DNA of 64,000 nucleotides from Citrobacter sp. Marseille-Q6884 (lineage in GTDB: Bacteria; Pseudomonadota; Gammaproteobacteria; Enterobacterales; Enterobacteriaceae): contig NZ_CAMDRE010000002.1 in the NCBI RefSeq assembly GCF_945906775.1, positions 434,001 through 498,000 on the forward strand. Reading direction: 5' to 3'. Below the pieces are notes generated by a model. It was not told the origin of the DNA. It saw only the letters and a list, made by a program, of their open reading frames with translations, and did no database searches. Shown in pieces: positions 1-8,299 of this stretch (within the stretch, counting starts at the first letter, position 1; the number at the start of each line of letters is the position of its first letter). The position numbers and the translations under genes are program-made.

Positions 1-1448
1 CTCCACAACACCTGATTGCGCTGCTACCGCTGCTGATCGTCGGCTTGACGGTGGTGGTTGTGATGCTCTCCATTGCGTGGCGACGCAATCACTTCCTCAA
101 TGCCACGCTGTCGGTCATTGGGCTTAACGCCGCGCTGGTTTCGCTCTGGTTTGTTGGCCAGGCGGGCGCAATGGACGTCACCCCGCTGATGCGGGTTGAC
201 GGTTTCGCTATGCTCTACACCGGGCTGGTGCTGCTGGCGAGCCTTGCCACCTGTACTTTTGCCTACCCGTGGCTGGAAGGCTATGACGACAACCGGGAAG
301 AGTTCTACCTGCTGGTGCTGATTGCGGCGCTGGGCGGCATTTTGCTGGCCAACGCCAACCATCTGGCGGCGCTGTTCCTCGGTATCGAGCTGATCTCTCT
401 GCCGCTGTTTGGTCTGGTTGGTTATGCGTTCCGTCAGAAACGTTCGCTGGAAGCCAGTATCAAATACACCATCCTGTCTGCCGCAGCCTCTTCCTTCCTG
501 CTGTTCGGTATGGCGCTGGTGTACGCGCAGTCCGGCAACCTGTCGTTCGTCGCGCTCGGTAAGAGCCTTGGTGACGGCATGCTGCACGAGCCGCTGTTGC
601 TGGCGGGCTTCGGTCTGATGATCGTCGGTCTGGGCTTTAAACTCTCTCTGGTGCCTTTCCACCTGTGGACACCAGACGTATACCAGGGCGCTCCGGCTCC
701 GGTTTCCACCTTCCTGGCGACGGCGAGCAAAATCGCTATCTTCGGGGTGGTGATGCGTCTGTTCCTCTACGCACCGGTTGGCGACAGTGAAGCCGTCCGC
801 ATCGTGCTGGGTGTGATTGCCTTTGCTTCCATCCTCTTCGGTAACCTGATGGCGCTGAGCCAGACCAATATCAAACGTCTGCTTGGTTACTCTTCCATCT
901 CTCACCTCGGCTATTTGCTGGTGGCGCTGATTGCGCTGCAGAGCGGCGAGATGTCAATGGAAGCGGTGGGTGTATACCTGGCCGGTTATCTGTTCAGCAG
1001 CCTCGGCGCGTTCGGCGTGGTCAGCCTGATGTCCAGCCCGTATCGTGGCCCGGATGCGGATTCACTGTTCTCTTACCGTGGTCTGTTCTGGCACCGTCCA
1101 ATCCTCGCGGCAGTGATGACGGTGATGATGCTGTCTCTGGCGGGTATCCCGATGACGCTGGGCTTTATCGGTAAGTTCTACGTACTGGCTGTCGGTGTGC
1201 AGGCCAACCTGTGGTGGCTGGTTGCCGCCGTGGTGGTCGGTTCCGCGATTGGTTTGTACTACTACCTCCGCGTTGCCGTGAGCCTGTACCTGAGCGCTCC
1301 GCAGCAGCTTAACCGCGATGCGCCGTCTAACTGGCAGTACAGCGCGGGCGGTATTGTGGTGCTGATCTCTGCGCTGCTGGTTCTGATTCTCGGTGTCTAT
1401 CCGCAACCGCTGATCAGCATCGTGCAGCTGGCTGCACCGCTGATGTAA
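1..1448 (+). CDS. nuoN: NADH-quinone oxidoreductase subunit N (5'-truncated by window edge)
   Basis: Membrane subunit of respiratory complex I. It is one of the three antiporter-like subunits that couple NADH oxidation and quinone reduction to proton translocation across the inner membrane. The frame is open from base 3, where it reads PQHLIALLPLL; compared with E. coli NuoN (485 aa) only about four N-terminal codons lie outside the window. The protein is almost wholly hydrophobic, with many membrane segments and the family stretch around GFKLSLVPFHLWTPDVYQG. A TTG at 45 is an internal codon, not the start. It is the last gene of the nuo operon, followed by a strong terminator. Identification is near certain from very high similarity to the enteric protein. 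Confidence 0.97.
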   Translation, partial: PQHLIALLPLLIVGLTVVVVMLSIAWRRNHFLNATLSVIGLNAALVSLWFVGQAGAMDVTPLMRVDGFAMLYTGLVLLASLATCTFAYPWLEGYDDNREEFYLLVLIAALGGILLANANHLAALFLGIELISLPLFGLVGYAFRQKRSLEASIKYTILSAAASSFLLFGMALVYAQSGNLSFVALGKSLGDGMLHEPLLLAGFGLMIVGLGFKLSLVPFHLWTPDVYQGAPAPVSTFLATASKIAIFGVVMRLFLYAPVGDSEAVRIVLGVIAFASILFGNLMALSQTNIKRLLGYSSISHLGYLLVALIALQSGEMSMEAVGVYLAGYLFSSLGAFGVVSLMSSPYRGPDADSLFSYRGLFWHRPILAAVMTVMMLSLAGIPMTLGFIGKFYVLAVGVQANLWWLVAAVVVGSAIGLYYYLRVAVSLYLSAPQQLNRDAPSNWQYSAGGIVVLISALLVLILGVYPQPLISIVQLAAPLM

Positions 1449-1464
1449 GCGACACACTGATACG

Positions 1465-1491
1465 AAAAAACCCGCCTCGGCGGGTTTTTTT
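1465..1491. terminator. bidirectional rho-independent terminator
   Basis: A six-base-pair G+C stem (CCCGCC / GGCGGG, 1471-1484) is flanked by six A on the left and seven T on the right. It can therefore end nuoN transcripts on the plus strand and the convergent cheV transcript on the minus strand. Confidence 0.9.
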
Positions 1492-1506
1492 ATGCGGCAA
1501 AGAAGG

Positions 1507-2511
1507 TCAGGCAGAAAGCTGACGGCTCACCAGCGGTCCACTGATATCTTTCGCGGCACGTTCCATCACTTCCTGAATCACAGAAGAGAGCTCGTTGATC
1601 TCAAATTTTGCTACATAGCCATCTGCTTTCACTCTGCGCACATGATCTTCATTGGCACTGCCTGAAAGGGATGAGTGGATCACGACCGGGATCTTCTTCA
1701 GACGCTCGTCGCTCTTAATTTTGCGGGTTAGCGTAAAACCGTCCATCTCCGGCATTTCCAGATCGGTGAGTACCAGCGCAATTTTCTCGCTCACAGGCTT
1801 ACCTTCCGCCAGCGCTTCCTGAGACAACTGCTGAATCTTATCCCACGCATCTTTGCCCGTGACATGCATCAGATGCGGGATCTCCATCGCATTCAGCCCT
1901 TTTTCCAGCATAGCGCGGGCGACTTTTGAGTCTTCTGCCACAATGGCCACCGCACCCGGCGTAACGCTGAATTTGTTGGTTTTCAGGTTGGTGGCGCGCA
2001 GGTCATGATTTGACGGCACGATGTCATACAGGATTTGTTCGACGTCGAGTACCAGCGCCAGGTTGTTGGTCTCTTTATTGTCGTCCAGACAGGCGATACT
2101 GGTGATATAGCGGCCATTGACGGCTTTCTCGGCGGTATGCACCTGCTGCCAGTCCAGGCGCATAATATTTTCCACTGACTCCACCGCAAATGCCTGCACG
2201 CTGCGGGCATACTCCGTGATCAACAGGATGTTAAGTCCGGTCTCTGGCTTACAGCCCGCGACGGCAGGCAGGTCAATCACCGGGATCACCTGATCGCGAA
2301 TATTCACCATGCCCAGCAACGGGGCTTTCATGCCTGCCGGGCGTGTAAACGTGGGCATTGGTACGATTTCACGCAGTTTGAATACGTTGATGCCAAACAG
2401 CTCTGATTTCTGCTCTTCAACAGATTTGCCGAGGCGAAACAGCAGCAGTTCAAAGCGGTTAGACAGGGTTAGGTTTGTCCTGTCATCAATGTCTTTCTGG
2501 AAATTGTTCAT
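1507..2511 (-). CDS. cheV: chemotaxis coupling protein CheV (CheW-receiver fusion)
   Basis: A 334-aa adaptor of the chemoreceptor array. The N-terminal CheW-like domain (about residues 20-165, FELLLFRLGKS to the DVEQILYDI region) couples receptors to CheA. The C-terminal response-regulator domain (about 185-320) carries the acceptor-aspartate motif VLTDLEMPEMDG. The open frame extends upstream to 2667, but the ATG at 2511 begins MNNFQKDID as in Salmonella, has GAGG about 6 nt ahead, and lies just downstream of a sigma-28-type promoter; the longer form would run back into rbn. Salmonella carries the same gene between nuoN and rbn, whereas E. coli K-12 has elaD and yfbK there. Its presence implies a motile organism. 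Confidence 0.93.
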   Translation of the reverse strand: MNNFQKDIDDRTNLTLSNRFELLLFRLGKSVEEQKSELFGINVFKLREIVPMPTFTRPAGMKAPLLGMVNIRDQVIPVIDLPAVAGCKPETGLNILLITEYARSVQAFAVESVENIMRLDWQQVHTAEKAVNGRYITSIACLDDNKETNNLALVLDVEQILYDIVPSNHDLRATNLKTNKFSVTPGAVAIVAEDSKVARAMLEKGLNAMEIPHLMHVTGKDAWDKIQQLSQEALAEGKPVSEKIALVLTDLEMPEMDGFTLTRKIKSDERLKKIPVVIHSSLSGSANEDHVRRVKADGYVAKFEINELSSVIQEVMERAAKDISGPLVSRQLSA

Positions 2512-2545
2512 CCTGTCCTCAGTGTGAAAGCCAGCTATTCCACTG

Positions 2546-2572
2546 TTATCGGCACTGAGGCGGAAAAATAGA
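2546..2572 (-). promoter_or_regulatory. sigma-28 (FliA) promoter of cheV
   Basis: On the minus strand a -35-like TCTATTTT (2565-2572) is followed after exactly 11 nt by a perfect FliA -10 octamer, GCCGATAA (2546-2553). The enteric consensus is TMAAGTTT-N11-GCCGATAA, so the -35 matches 6 of 8 and the -10 matches 8 of 8. It sits between the rbn stop and the cheV start, where a late flagellar promoter is expected. Confidence 0.8.
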
Positions 2573-2575
2573 GCA

Positions 2576-3493
2576 CTAAACCGTGAAAATGGCGAAATCG
2601 TGAGCCAGTTCGGTGGCCGGAAACAGCGCTCTGCACTCGTCGAGTAAACGCTGGCAGCCTTTTTCATCGTAGCGAGAACTCACGTGGGTCATTATCAGAC
2701 GACCTACGCCAGCCTGCAGAGCCAGCTGCGCGGCCTGTCGGGTTGAACTGTGCCCCCGGCTGTTGGCTTTTTCCTCCATTGAGGAATCCAGCGTGGTTTC
2801 ATGCACCATTACGTCCACCCTTTTTGCCAGTTCGAGGGCGCCCGCGCACGGTGCTGTATCACCGAAAATTGCGACGGATTTGCCCGGTGTTGCCGGTGCA
2901 AGAAAATCGGACCCGTTTATCGAGCGGCCATCGTCCAGCACAATCGTTTTCCCGGCTTTCAGATCCTGAAACCACGGTCCCGGTTTCACTCCCGCTGTTT
3001 TAAGCGCTTTAGCATCCAGCGCGCCGGGTTTGTCATGTTCCTCAACCCGATAACCGTAGCACTCCAACGGATGTTCCAGCGCGAAAGCCGTGACTTTGCG
3101 CAAGCCGTCATCAAGAATCTCACCGGCGGTGATTTCCACAATTTCCAGCGGATAATCAGTCCATGAGCCGCTCAGACGCAGTGCCGTTTCAGTAAATTCA
3201 CGCAGCCCTTTTGGACCGTAAAGCGTTAACGGCTGGACGTTCCCCGCCATCGAACGACTACAGAGCAGACCGGGTAAACCGAAAAGGTGGTCGCCATGCA
3301 GATGGCTGATAAAAATACGCTCAAGCTTTCCGGGATTAAACGGAGTGGTGAGCATCTGGTGCTGCGTCCCTTCGCCGCAATCGAAAAGCCACAACCCCGG
3401 TTGGGTGGGGTGTTGCAGATTGAGTAATATTGCCGTTACATTGCGTGAGTGTGTGGGGACGCCTGCAGACGTGCCTAAAAATAGTAATTCCAT
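2576..3493 (-). CDS. rbn: ribonuclease BN / RNase Z
   Basis: Metallo-beta-lactamase-fold ribonuclease (ElaC) that trims tRNA 3' ends; in E. coli it has both endo- and exoribonuclease activity. It has 305 aa, the normal family length. It starts MELLFLGTSAGVPT and shows the zinc motif SHLHGDHLFGLPG near residue 62, then further ligands in IFGDTAP and the late HSSTRQAA and MTHVSSRY segments. The start at 3493 is the family start. It is divergent from elaA and lies directly upstream of the cheV promoter. Confidence 0.95.
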   Translation of the reverse strand: MELLFLGTSAGVPTHSRNVTAILLNLQHPTQPGLWLFDCGEGTQHQMLTTPFNPGKLERIFISHLHGDHLFGLPGLLCSRSMAGNVQPLTLYGPKGLREFTETALRLSGSWTDYPLEIVEITAGEILDDGLRKVTAFALEHPLECYGYRVEEHDKPGALDAKALKTAGVKPGPWFQDLKAGKTIVLDDGRSINGSDFLAPATPGKSVAIFGDTAPCAGALELAKRVDVMVHETTLDSSMEEKANSRGHSSTRQAAQLALQAGVGRLIMTHVSSRYDEKGCQRLLDECRALFPATELAHDFAIFTV

Positions 3494-3560
3494 CTTTGCG
3501 TTACACTTTTCGCCATCATTGAGGCAGGGTGTTCAGGTTAACACAACAAAGGGGCAGACA

Positions 3561-4013
3561 ATGATTCACTGGCAAGATCTCCACCATACTGCGCTGACCG
3601 TACAGCAACTGTATGCCGTTCTCCAGTTACGCTGTGCGGTGTTCGTTGTAGAGCAACAGTGCCCGTACCAGGACGTGGACGGCGATGACTTAGTGGGGGA
3701 AAACCGTCACATCCTGGGATGGCATAACAACCAACTGGTGGCGTATGCGAGGATTCTGAAAAGTGACGACGATCTGGAACCGGTTGTGATTGGCCGGGTG
3801 ATTGTAAGCGAAGCGCTACGCGGTGAAAAACTGGGACAACAACTGATGACGCAGACGCTGGCATCCTGCTCACAACACTGGCCGCACAAGGCGTTATACC
3901 TGGGGGCGCAGGCGCACCTGCAAGCATTCTACGCCCGCTTCGGTTTTATGGCGGTAACGGATGTCTATGATGAGGATGGCATCCCGCATATCGGCATGGC
4001 ACGCGAGGCGTAA
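3561..4013 (+). CDS. elaA: GNAT-family N-acetyltransferase ElaA
   Basis: Small acetyltransferase of unknown physiological substrate, 150 aa, close to the roughly 153 aa of E. coli ElaA. The open frame runs upstream to 3345 across the rbn promoter, but the ATG at 3561 gives the conserved start MIHWQDLHH and is preceded by AAAGGGGC. Acetyl-CoA binding features are the beta4 stretch VIGRVIVSEALRGEKLGQQL and the C-terminal QAHLQAFYARFGF. It is transcribed divergently from rbn and followed by elaB. Confidence 0.93.
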   Translation: MIHWQDLHHTALTVQQLYAVLQLRCAVFVVEQQCPYQDVDGDDLVGENRHILGWHNNQLVAYARILKSDDDLEPVVIGRVIVSEALRGEKLGQQLMTQTLASCSQHWPHKALYLGAQAHLQAFYARFGFMAVTDVYDEDGIPHIGMAREA

Positions 4014-4066
4014 ATCGCCACCGTTGTCTATAGTTAGCGGATACGTTAACTGAAGGGGAGAAAATA

Positions 4067-4372
4067 ATGACTTTTCATTCTGATGAATCACGTATCGACG
4101 ACGACCTGGAACTACTCAGTGAAACGCTGGAAGAAGTGCTACGTTCTTCAGGCGATCCTGCCGACCAAAAGTACCTTGAGTTAAAAGCGCGGGCGGAGCT
4201 GGCGCTGGAGGAGGTGAGAAACCGCGTAAGCCATGCCTCTGACAGCTATTACTACCGCGCGAAGCAGGCCGTATGTCGCGCTGATGACTATGTGCATGAA
4301 AAGCCCTGGCGTGGGATCGGCGTCGGCGCAACCGTCGGTTTGGTGATGGGATTATTGCTGGCACGGCGATAA
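4067..4372 (+). CDS. elaB: ElaB, tail-anchored ribosome-associated membrane protein (DUF883)
   Basis: A 101-aa protein of the ElaB/YgaM/YqjD family. The first 70 residues are charged and helical (DDDLELLSETLEEVL), and the last 20 form a single membrane anchor (GIGVGATVGLVMGLLLA) ending in RR. E. coli homologues are inner-membrane proteins that bind ribosomes and are induced in stationary phase and stress. The start ATG has a strong SD (GAAGGGGAG) about 8 nt upstream. It has its own short intergenic region after elaA. Confidence 0.93.
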   Translation: MTFHSDESRIDDDLELLSETLEEVLRSSGDPADQKYLELKARAELALEEVRNRVSHASDSYYYRAKQAVCRADDYVHEKPWRGIGVGATVGLVMGLLLARR

Positions 4373-4412
4373 ATCCAGGTTCCTTACCGCGTTAATATGT
4401 ACTCCCTAAACG

Positions 4413-4448
4413 GGGGTACTGCTTTTTCTGTCCAGTACCCCGTATAAT
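4413..4448 (+). promoter_or_regulatory. inverted repeat plus -10 element upstream of menF
   Basis: A perfect 9-bp inverted repeat, GGGGTACTG (4413-4421) and CAGTACCCC (4433-4441), with an 11-nt loop ends 1 nt before a consensus -10 hexamer TATAAT (4443-4448), 28 nt upstream of the menF GTG. The -10 assignment is good. The repeat could be the elaB terminator (no T tract) or an operator covering the -35 and spacer; which of these is not shown by the sequence. Confidence 0.5.
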
Positions 4449-4476
4449 GAGAGGTTTTTAACAGGGAGAGGTCTGC

Positions 4477-5775
4477 GTGCATTCAATCACTACTGCGCTG
4501 GAAAGTCTGATGCGCCATCTGTCGCAAGAGATACCAGCAGCACCTGGAATTCATATTTACGACATACCTTTCCCTCTTAATGATGCATTTGACGCTTTAG
4601 GCTGGCTGGCCAGTCAGCCTGTCTGGCCGCAGTTTTACTGGCAACAACGTAACGGCGATGAAGAAGCCGCTGTATTGGGCGCGGTGGCGATATTCTCCTC
4701 GCTGGCATCAGCCCAGCAGTTCTTACGTCAGCATGACAATCATCCTGAACTGCGTATCTGGGGTCTGAATGCGTTTGAGCCGCAAGACGGTAATCTGTTG
4801 TTACCTCGCCTGGAGTGGCGGCGCTGCGCCGGGGTGGCGACTTTACGATTACATTTGTACAGCGACGTTTCTCTGCGCGAAGATGCCGCGAACGCCAGGG
4901 CATTTCTCGGCGCGCTGGCCAGCGTTAAACCTCTCCCTGCTTTACGTCTGACATTAACCGGTGAACAGCACTGGCCGGATAAAGCGGGCTGGACGCAGCT
5001 GATCGAACGGGCTACGCAGACTATTGCCCAGCAGGAGCTTGATAAAGTGGTGCTGGCGAGGGCGACCGATTTACAGTTTTCTCATTCGGTGAATGCCGCT
5101 GCGGTAATGGCTTCCAGCCGCCGCCTGAACCTCAACTGTTACCATTTTTTTATGGCCTTCTCCGCCGAATCCGCCTTTCTTGGCTCGTCGCCAGAGCGTC
5201 TGTGGCGGCGGCGTGACACCGCGCTGCGTACTGAAGCGCTGGCTGGAACCGTTGCGAATCATCCTGACGATCACCGGGCATGGCAGCTTGGCGAATGGCT
5301 GATGAAGGATGATAAAAACCAGCGCGAAAATATGCTGGTGGTGGAGGATATTTGCCAGCGGTTACAAAACTGTACGCAGACACTCGACGTGTTACCGCCC
5401 CAGGTGCTCAGACTGCGCAAAGTCCAGCACCTGCGTCGCTGCATCTGGACGGCGCTGAATCAGCCCGACGACACGCTATGCCTGATGCAACTGCAGCCGA
5501 CGGCCGCCGTGGCGGGCATTCCGCGTGAACTGGCGCGAAGCTTCATTCAGCATAATGAACCTTTTGAGCGCGAATGGTATGCCGGTTCTGCGGGATATCT
5601 CTCCCTGCGACAAAGCGAGTTCTGCGTATCGTTGCGCTCGGCGAAAATTACCCGAAACGTCGTGCGTCTGTACGCCGGGGCAGGGATCGTGCGTGGCTCA
5701 GATCCTGAACAAGAATGGCAGGAAATTGAGAATAAAGCCGCAGGACTGCGCACTTTATTACAGATGGAAGGATAA
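4477..5775 (+). CDS. menF: isochorismate synthase MenF
   Basis: First step of menaquinone synthesis: isomerises chorismate to isochorismate, Mg2+ dependent. It has 432 aa, the usual length. The chorismate-binding fold is recognisable from LDKVVLARATDL, SPERLWRRRD, the ADDKNQREN-like stretch KDDKNQRENMLVVEDI and the C-terminal YAGAGIVRGSDPEQEWQE. Translation starts at GTG (HSITTALESL follows) with SD AGGGAGAGG 7-8 nt upstream; no better ATG exists. First gene of menFDHBCE, with an 84-nt gap before menD. Confidence 0.96.
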   Translation: MHSITTALESLMRHLSQEIPAAPGIHIYDIPFPLNDAFDALGWLASQPVWPQFYWQQRNGDEEAAVLGAVAIFSSLASAQQFLRQHDNHPELRIWGLNAFEPQDGNLLLPRLEWRRCAGVATLRLHLYSDVSLREDAANARAFLGALASVKPLPALRLTLTGEQHWPDKAGWTQLIERATQTIAQQELDKVVLARATDLQFSHSVNAAAVMASSRRLNLNCYHFFMAFSAESAFLGSSPERLWRRRDTALRTEALAGTVANHPDDHRAWQLGEWLMKDDKNQRENMLVVEDICQRLQNCTQTLDVLPPQVLRLRKVQHLRRCIWTALNQPDDTLCLMQLQPTAAVAGIPRELARSFIQHNEPFEREWYAGSAGYLSLRQSEFCVSLRSAKITRNVVRLYAGAGIVRGSDPEQEWQEIENKAAGLRTLLQMEG

Positions 5776-5859
5776 TGAGTTGTATATTACCGATTCACAT
5801 CAAAAATCCTTTTTTTCGATTCTTTATACTGTGTCGCAATATTGATACCGGACAATCTC

Positions 5860-7530
5860 ATGTCAGTAAGCGCATTTAACCGACGCTGGGCGGCGGTCAT
5901 ACTGGAAGCATTAACTCGTCACGGCGTCAGGCATGTTTGTATTGCCCCTGGCTCCCGTTCGACACCGTTGACCCTGGCAGCAGCGGAAAACCCGGCTTTT
6001 ATACATCATACCCATTTTGACGAACGCGGACTGGGTCATCTGGCATTGGGGCTGGCAAAAGTCAGCAAGCAGCCGGTTGCGGTGATTGTGACCTCCGGGA
6101 CGGCGGTGGCGAATCTGTATCCGGCGCTCATCGAAGCGGGCCTGACCGGTGAAAAACTGATTTTACTCACGGCGGACCGACCGCCAGAACTGATTGACTG
6201 CGGGGCGAATCAGGCGATTCGTCAGGCGGGCATGTTTGCCTCCCATCCGTCGCAAACGCTCTCTTTACCACGCCCGACGCAGGATATTCCGGCGAGCTGG
6301 CTGGTCTCCACCATTGATAACACGCTGGCTTCACTGCACAGTGGCGCGGTGCACATTAACTGCCCGTTTGCGGAACCGCTGTATGGCGATATGGACGACA
6401 CGGGACTTGCCTGGCAGCAGCGCCTTGGCGACTGGTGGCAGGATGACAAACCGTGGCTTCGCGAAGCGCGTCGGCTGGAAAGTGACAAGCAACGTGACTG
6501 GTTTTTCTGGCGCCAAAAACGCGGCGTCGTGATTGCCGGTCGTATGAGCGCAGAAGAGGGCAAGAAAGTTGCACTGTGGGCGCAAACGCTGGGCTGGCCG
6601 CTGATTGGCGACGTGTTGTCGCAAACCGGACAACCGTTGCCGTGTGCCGACCTGTGGCTGGGTAATGCGAAAGCGGTGGCCGAGTTAGAGCAGGCGCAGA
6701 TTGTGGTGCAGCTTGGCAGCAGCCTGACCGGAAAACGGTTGTTGCAGTGGCAGGCCAGTTGTAACCCGCAAGAATACTGGATTGTCGATAATATCGAAGG
6801 ACGCCTGGACCCCGCTCATCATCGTGGGCGCAGGTTAGTGGCAAAACCGGGCGACTGGCTGGAACTGCACCCGGCGGAGAAACGTCAGCCCTGGTGTGTT
6901 GCGATCCCACGCCTGGCAGAACAAGCCTGGCAGGCGGTCAAAGCGCGTCGTGACGTCTTTGGCGAAGCGCAGCTGGCGCATCGTATTCGGGAATATCTGC
7001 CGGAACAAGGGCAGTTGTTTGTGGGTAACAGCCTGGTGGTTCGCCTGATTGATGCGCTTTCGCAGCTTCCGGCTGGCTATCCGGTATACAGCAATCGCGG
7101 CGCGAGCGGGATTGACGGTCTGTTGTCTACTGCCGCGGGTGTGCAGCGAGCCAGTGCGAAATCAACGTTGGCAATCGTCGGTGACTTGTCCGCACTCTAT
7201 GACCTGAATGCGCTGGCGTTATTGCGCCAGGTCTCCGCACCGTTTGTCCTGATCGTGGTGAATAATAACGGTGGTCAGATTTTCTCTCTGCTGCCAACGC
7301 CGCAAAGCGAGCGTGAACGCTTCTATCTGATGCCGCAAAATGTGCATTTTGATCATGCGGCAGCGATGTTTAACCTCAAGTATCATCGCCCGGAAAACTG
7401 GGAACAGCTGGAAAGTGCGCTGGCGAATGCCTGGCGTACGCCGGCAGCAACGGTGATTGAGCTGGTGGTGAATGAGACTGACGGGGCGCAAACCCTGCAG
7501 CAACTGTTGGCGCAGGTAAGCCACTTATGA
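5860..7530 (+). CDS. menD: SEPHCHC synthase MenD (ThDP-dependent)
   Basis: Condenses isochorismate with 2-oxoglutarate through a thiamine-diphosphate succinic semialdehyde anion to give SEPHCHC. It has 556 aa, identical in length to the E. coli enzyme. The catalytic-Glu region HFDERGLGH is near residue 55, and the ThDP/Mg motif runs from GDLSALYDLN to NNNGGQIF (about 435-470). The frame is open from 5842, but the family start is MSVSAFNRRW at 5860. Its stop overlaps the menH start by 4 nt (ATGA), indicating coupled translation. Confidence 0.96.
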   Translation: MSVSAFNRRWAAVILEALTRHGVRHVCIAPGSRSTPLTLAAAENPAFIHHTHFDERGLGHLALGLAKVSKQPVAVIVTSGTAVANLYPALIEAGLTGEKLILLTADRPPELIDCGANQAIRQAGMFASHPSQTLSLPRPTQDIPASWLVSTIDNTLASLHSGAVHINCPFAEPLYGDMDDTGLAWQQRLGDWWQDDKPWLREARRLESDKQRDWFFWRQKRGVVIAGRMSAEEGKKVALWAQTLGWPLIGDVLSQTGQPLPCADLWLGNAKAVAELEQAQIVVQLGSSLTGKRLLQWQASCNPQEYWIVDNIEGRLDPAHHRGRRLVAKPGDWLELHPAEKRQPWCVAIPRLAEQAWQAVKARRDVFGEAQLAHRIREYLPEQGQLFVGNSLVVRLIDALSQLPAGYPVYSNRGASGIDGLLSTAAGVQRASAKSTLAIVGDLSALYDLNALALLRQVSAPFVLIVVNNNGGQIFSLLPTPQSERERFYLMPQNVHFDHAAAMFNLKYHRPENWEQLESALANAWRTPAATVIELVVNETDGAQTLQQLLAQVSHL

Positions 7531-8285
7531 TCCTGCACGCGCAGGCGAACGAAGGCCAGACAGGGTTTCCCTGGCTGGTGTTTCTGCACGGTTTCTCTGG
7601 CAATTGTCAGGAATGGCAGACGGTCGGCGAGCAGCTTCACCCCTATTCGCGGTTGTATATCGACCTGCCGGGGCACGGTGGGTCTGCTGATATTCGCGTG
7701 AACGGATTCGATGACGTCAGCGAATTGCTGCGTAATACTTTATTTAGTTACAACATACTTAACTACTGGCTGGTGGGATATTCTCTCGGAGGCCGAGTCG
7801 CCATGATGGCGGCCTGTCAGGGGATGCCCGGTCTTTGCGGCCTGGTGATTGAAGGTGGGCATCCGGGGTTACAATATGAAGATGAACGCCTTCAGCGTCG
7901 CCTTTCGGATGGTCGCTGGGCGGCGCGTTTTCGCGGCGAACCGTTGCGTGATGTCTTCAATGACTGGTATCAGCAACCGGTTTTTGCCTCATTAGATCCC
8001 GCGCAACGCCAGGCGCTGGTGGCACTGCGTAGCCAGAATAAGGGTCACACCCTGGCCGCTATGCTGGAGGCTACGTCGCTGGCTGTGCAGCCTGATTTAC
8101 GCGCGCAGCTGAGTGAGTGCCCATTTCCGTTTTATTATTTATGTGGTGAACGTGATGATAAATTCCGCGCGCTGGCGACGGAATTATCTGTACCGAACCA
8201 TGTGATTCGTAACGCCGGACACAACGCGCACCGGGATAATCCCGCAGGCGTGGTGGACTGTCTGGCACAGATTCTGCGTCGCTGA
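7527..8285 (+). CDS. menH: SHCHC synthase MenH (alpha/beta hydrolase)
   Basis: Eliminates pyruvate from SEPHCHC to give SHCHC. It has 252 aa, as in E. coli. Alpha/beta-hydrolase signatures are the oxyanion motif LHGFSGN, the nucleophile elbow GYSLGG (Ser at about 86), Asp in CGERDDKF and the catalytic His in NAGHNAHRDNP near the C terminus. It begins at the ATG overlapping the menD stop and ends 14 nt before menB. Confidence 0.95.
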   Translation: MILHAQANEGQTGFPWLVFLHGFSGNCQEWQTVGEQLHPYSRLYIDLPGHGGSADIRVNGFDDVSELLRNTLFSYNILNYWLVGYSLGGRVAMMAACQGMPGLCGLVIEGGHPGLQYEDERLQRRLSDGRWAARFRGEPLRDVFNDWYQQPVFASLDPAQRQALVALRSQNKGHTLAAMLEATSLAVQPDLRAQLSECPFPFYYLCGERDDKFRALATELSVPNHVIRNAGHNAHRDNPAGVVDCLAQILRR

Positions 8286-8299
8286 CTAAAGGACATTTT

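Noticed and set aside
2512..2667. N-terminal extension of cheV to 2667
   Set aside because: It would overlap rbn and contain the sigma-28 promoter; homologues begin at MNNFQKD.
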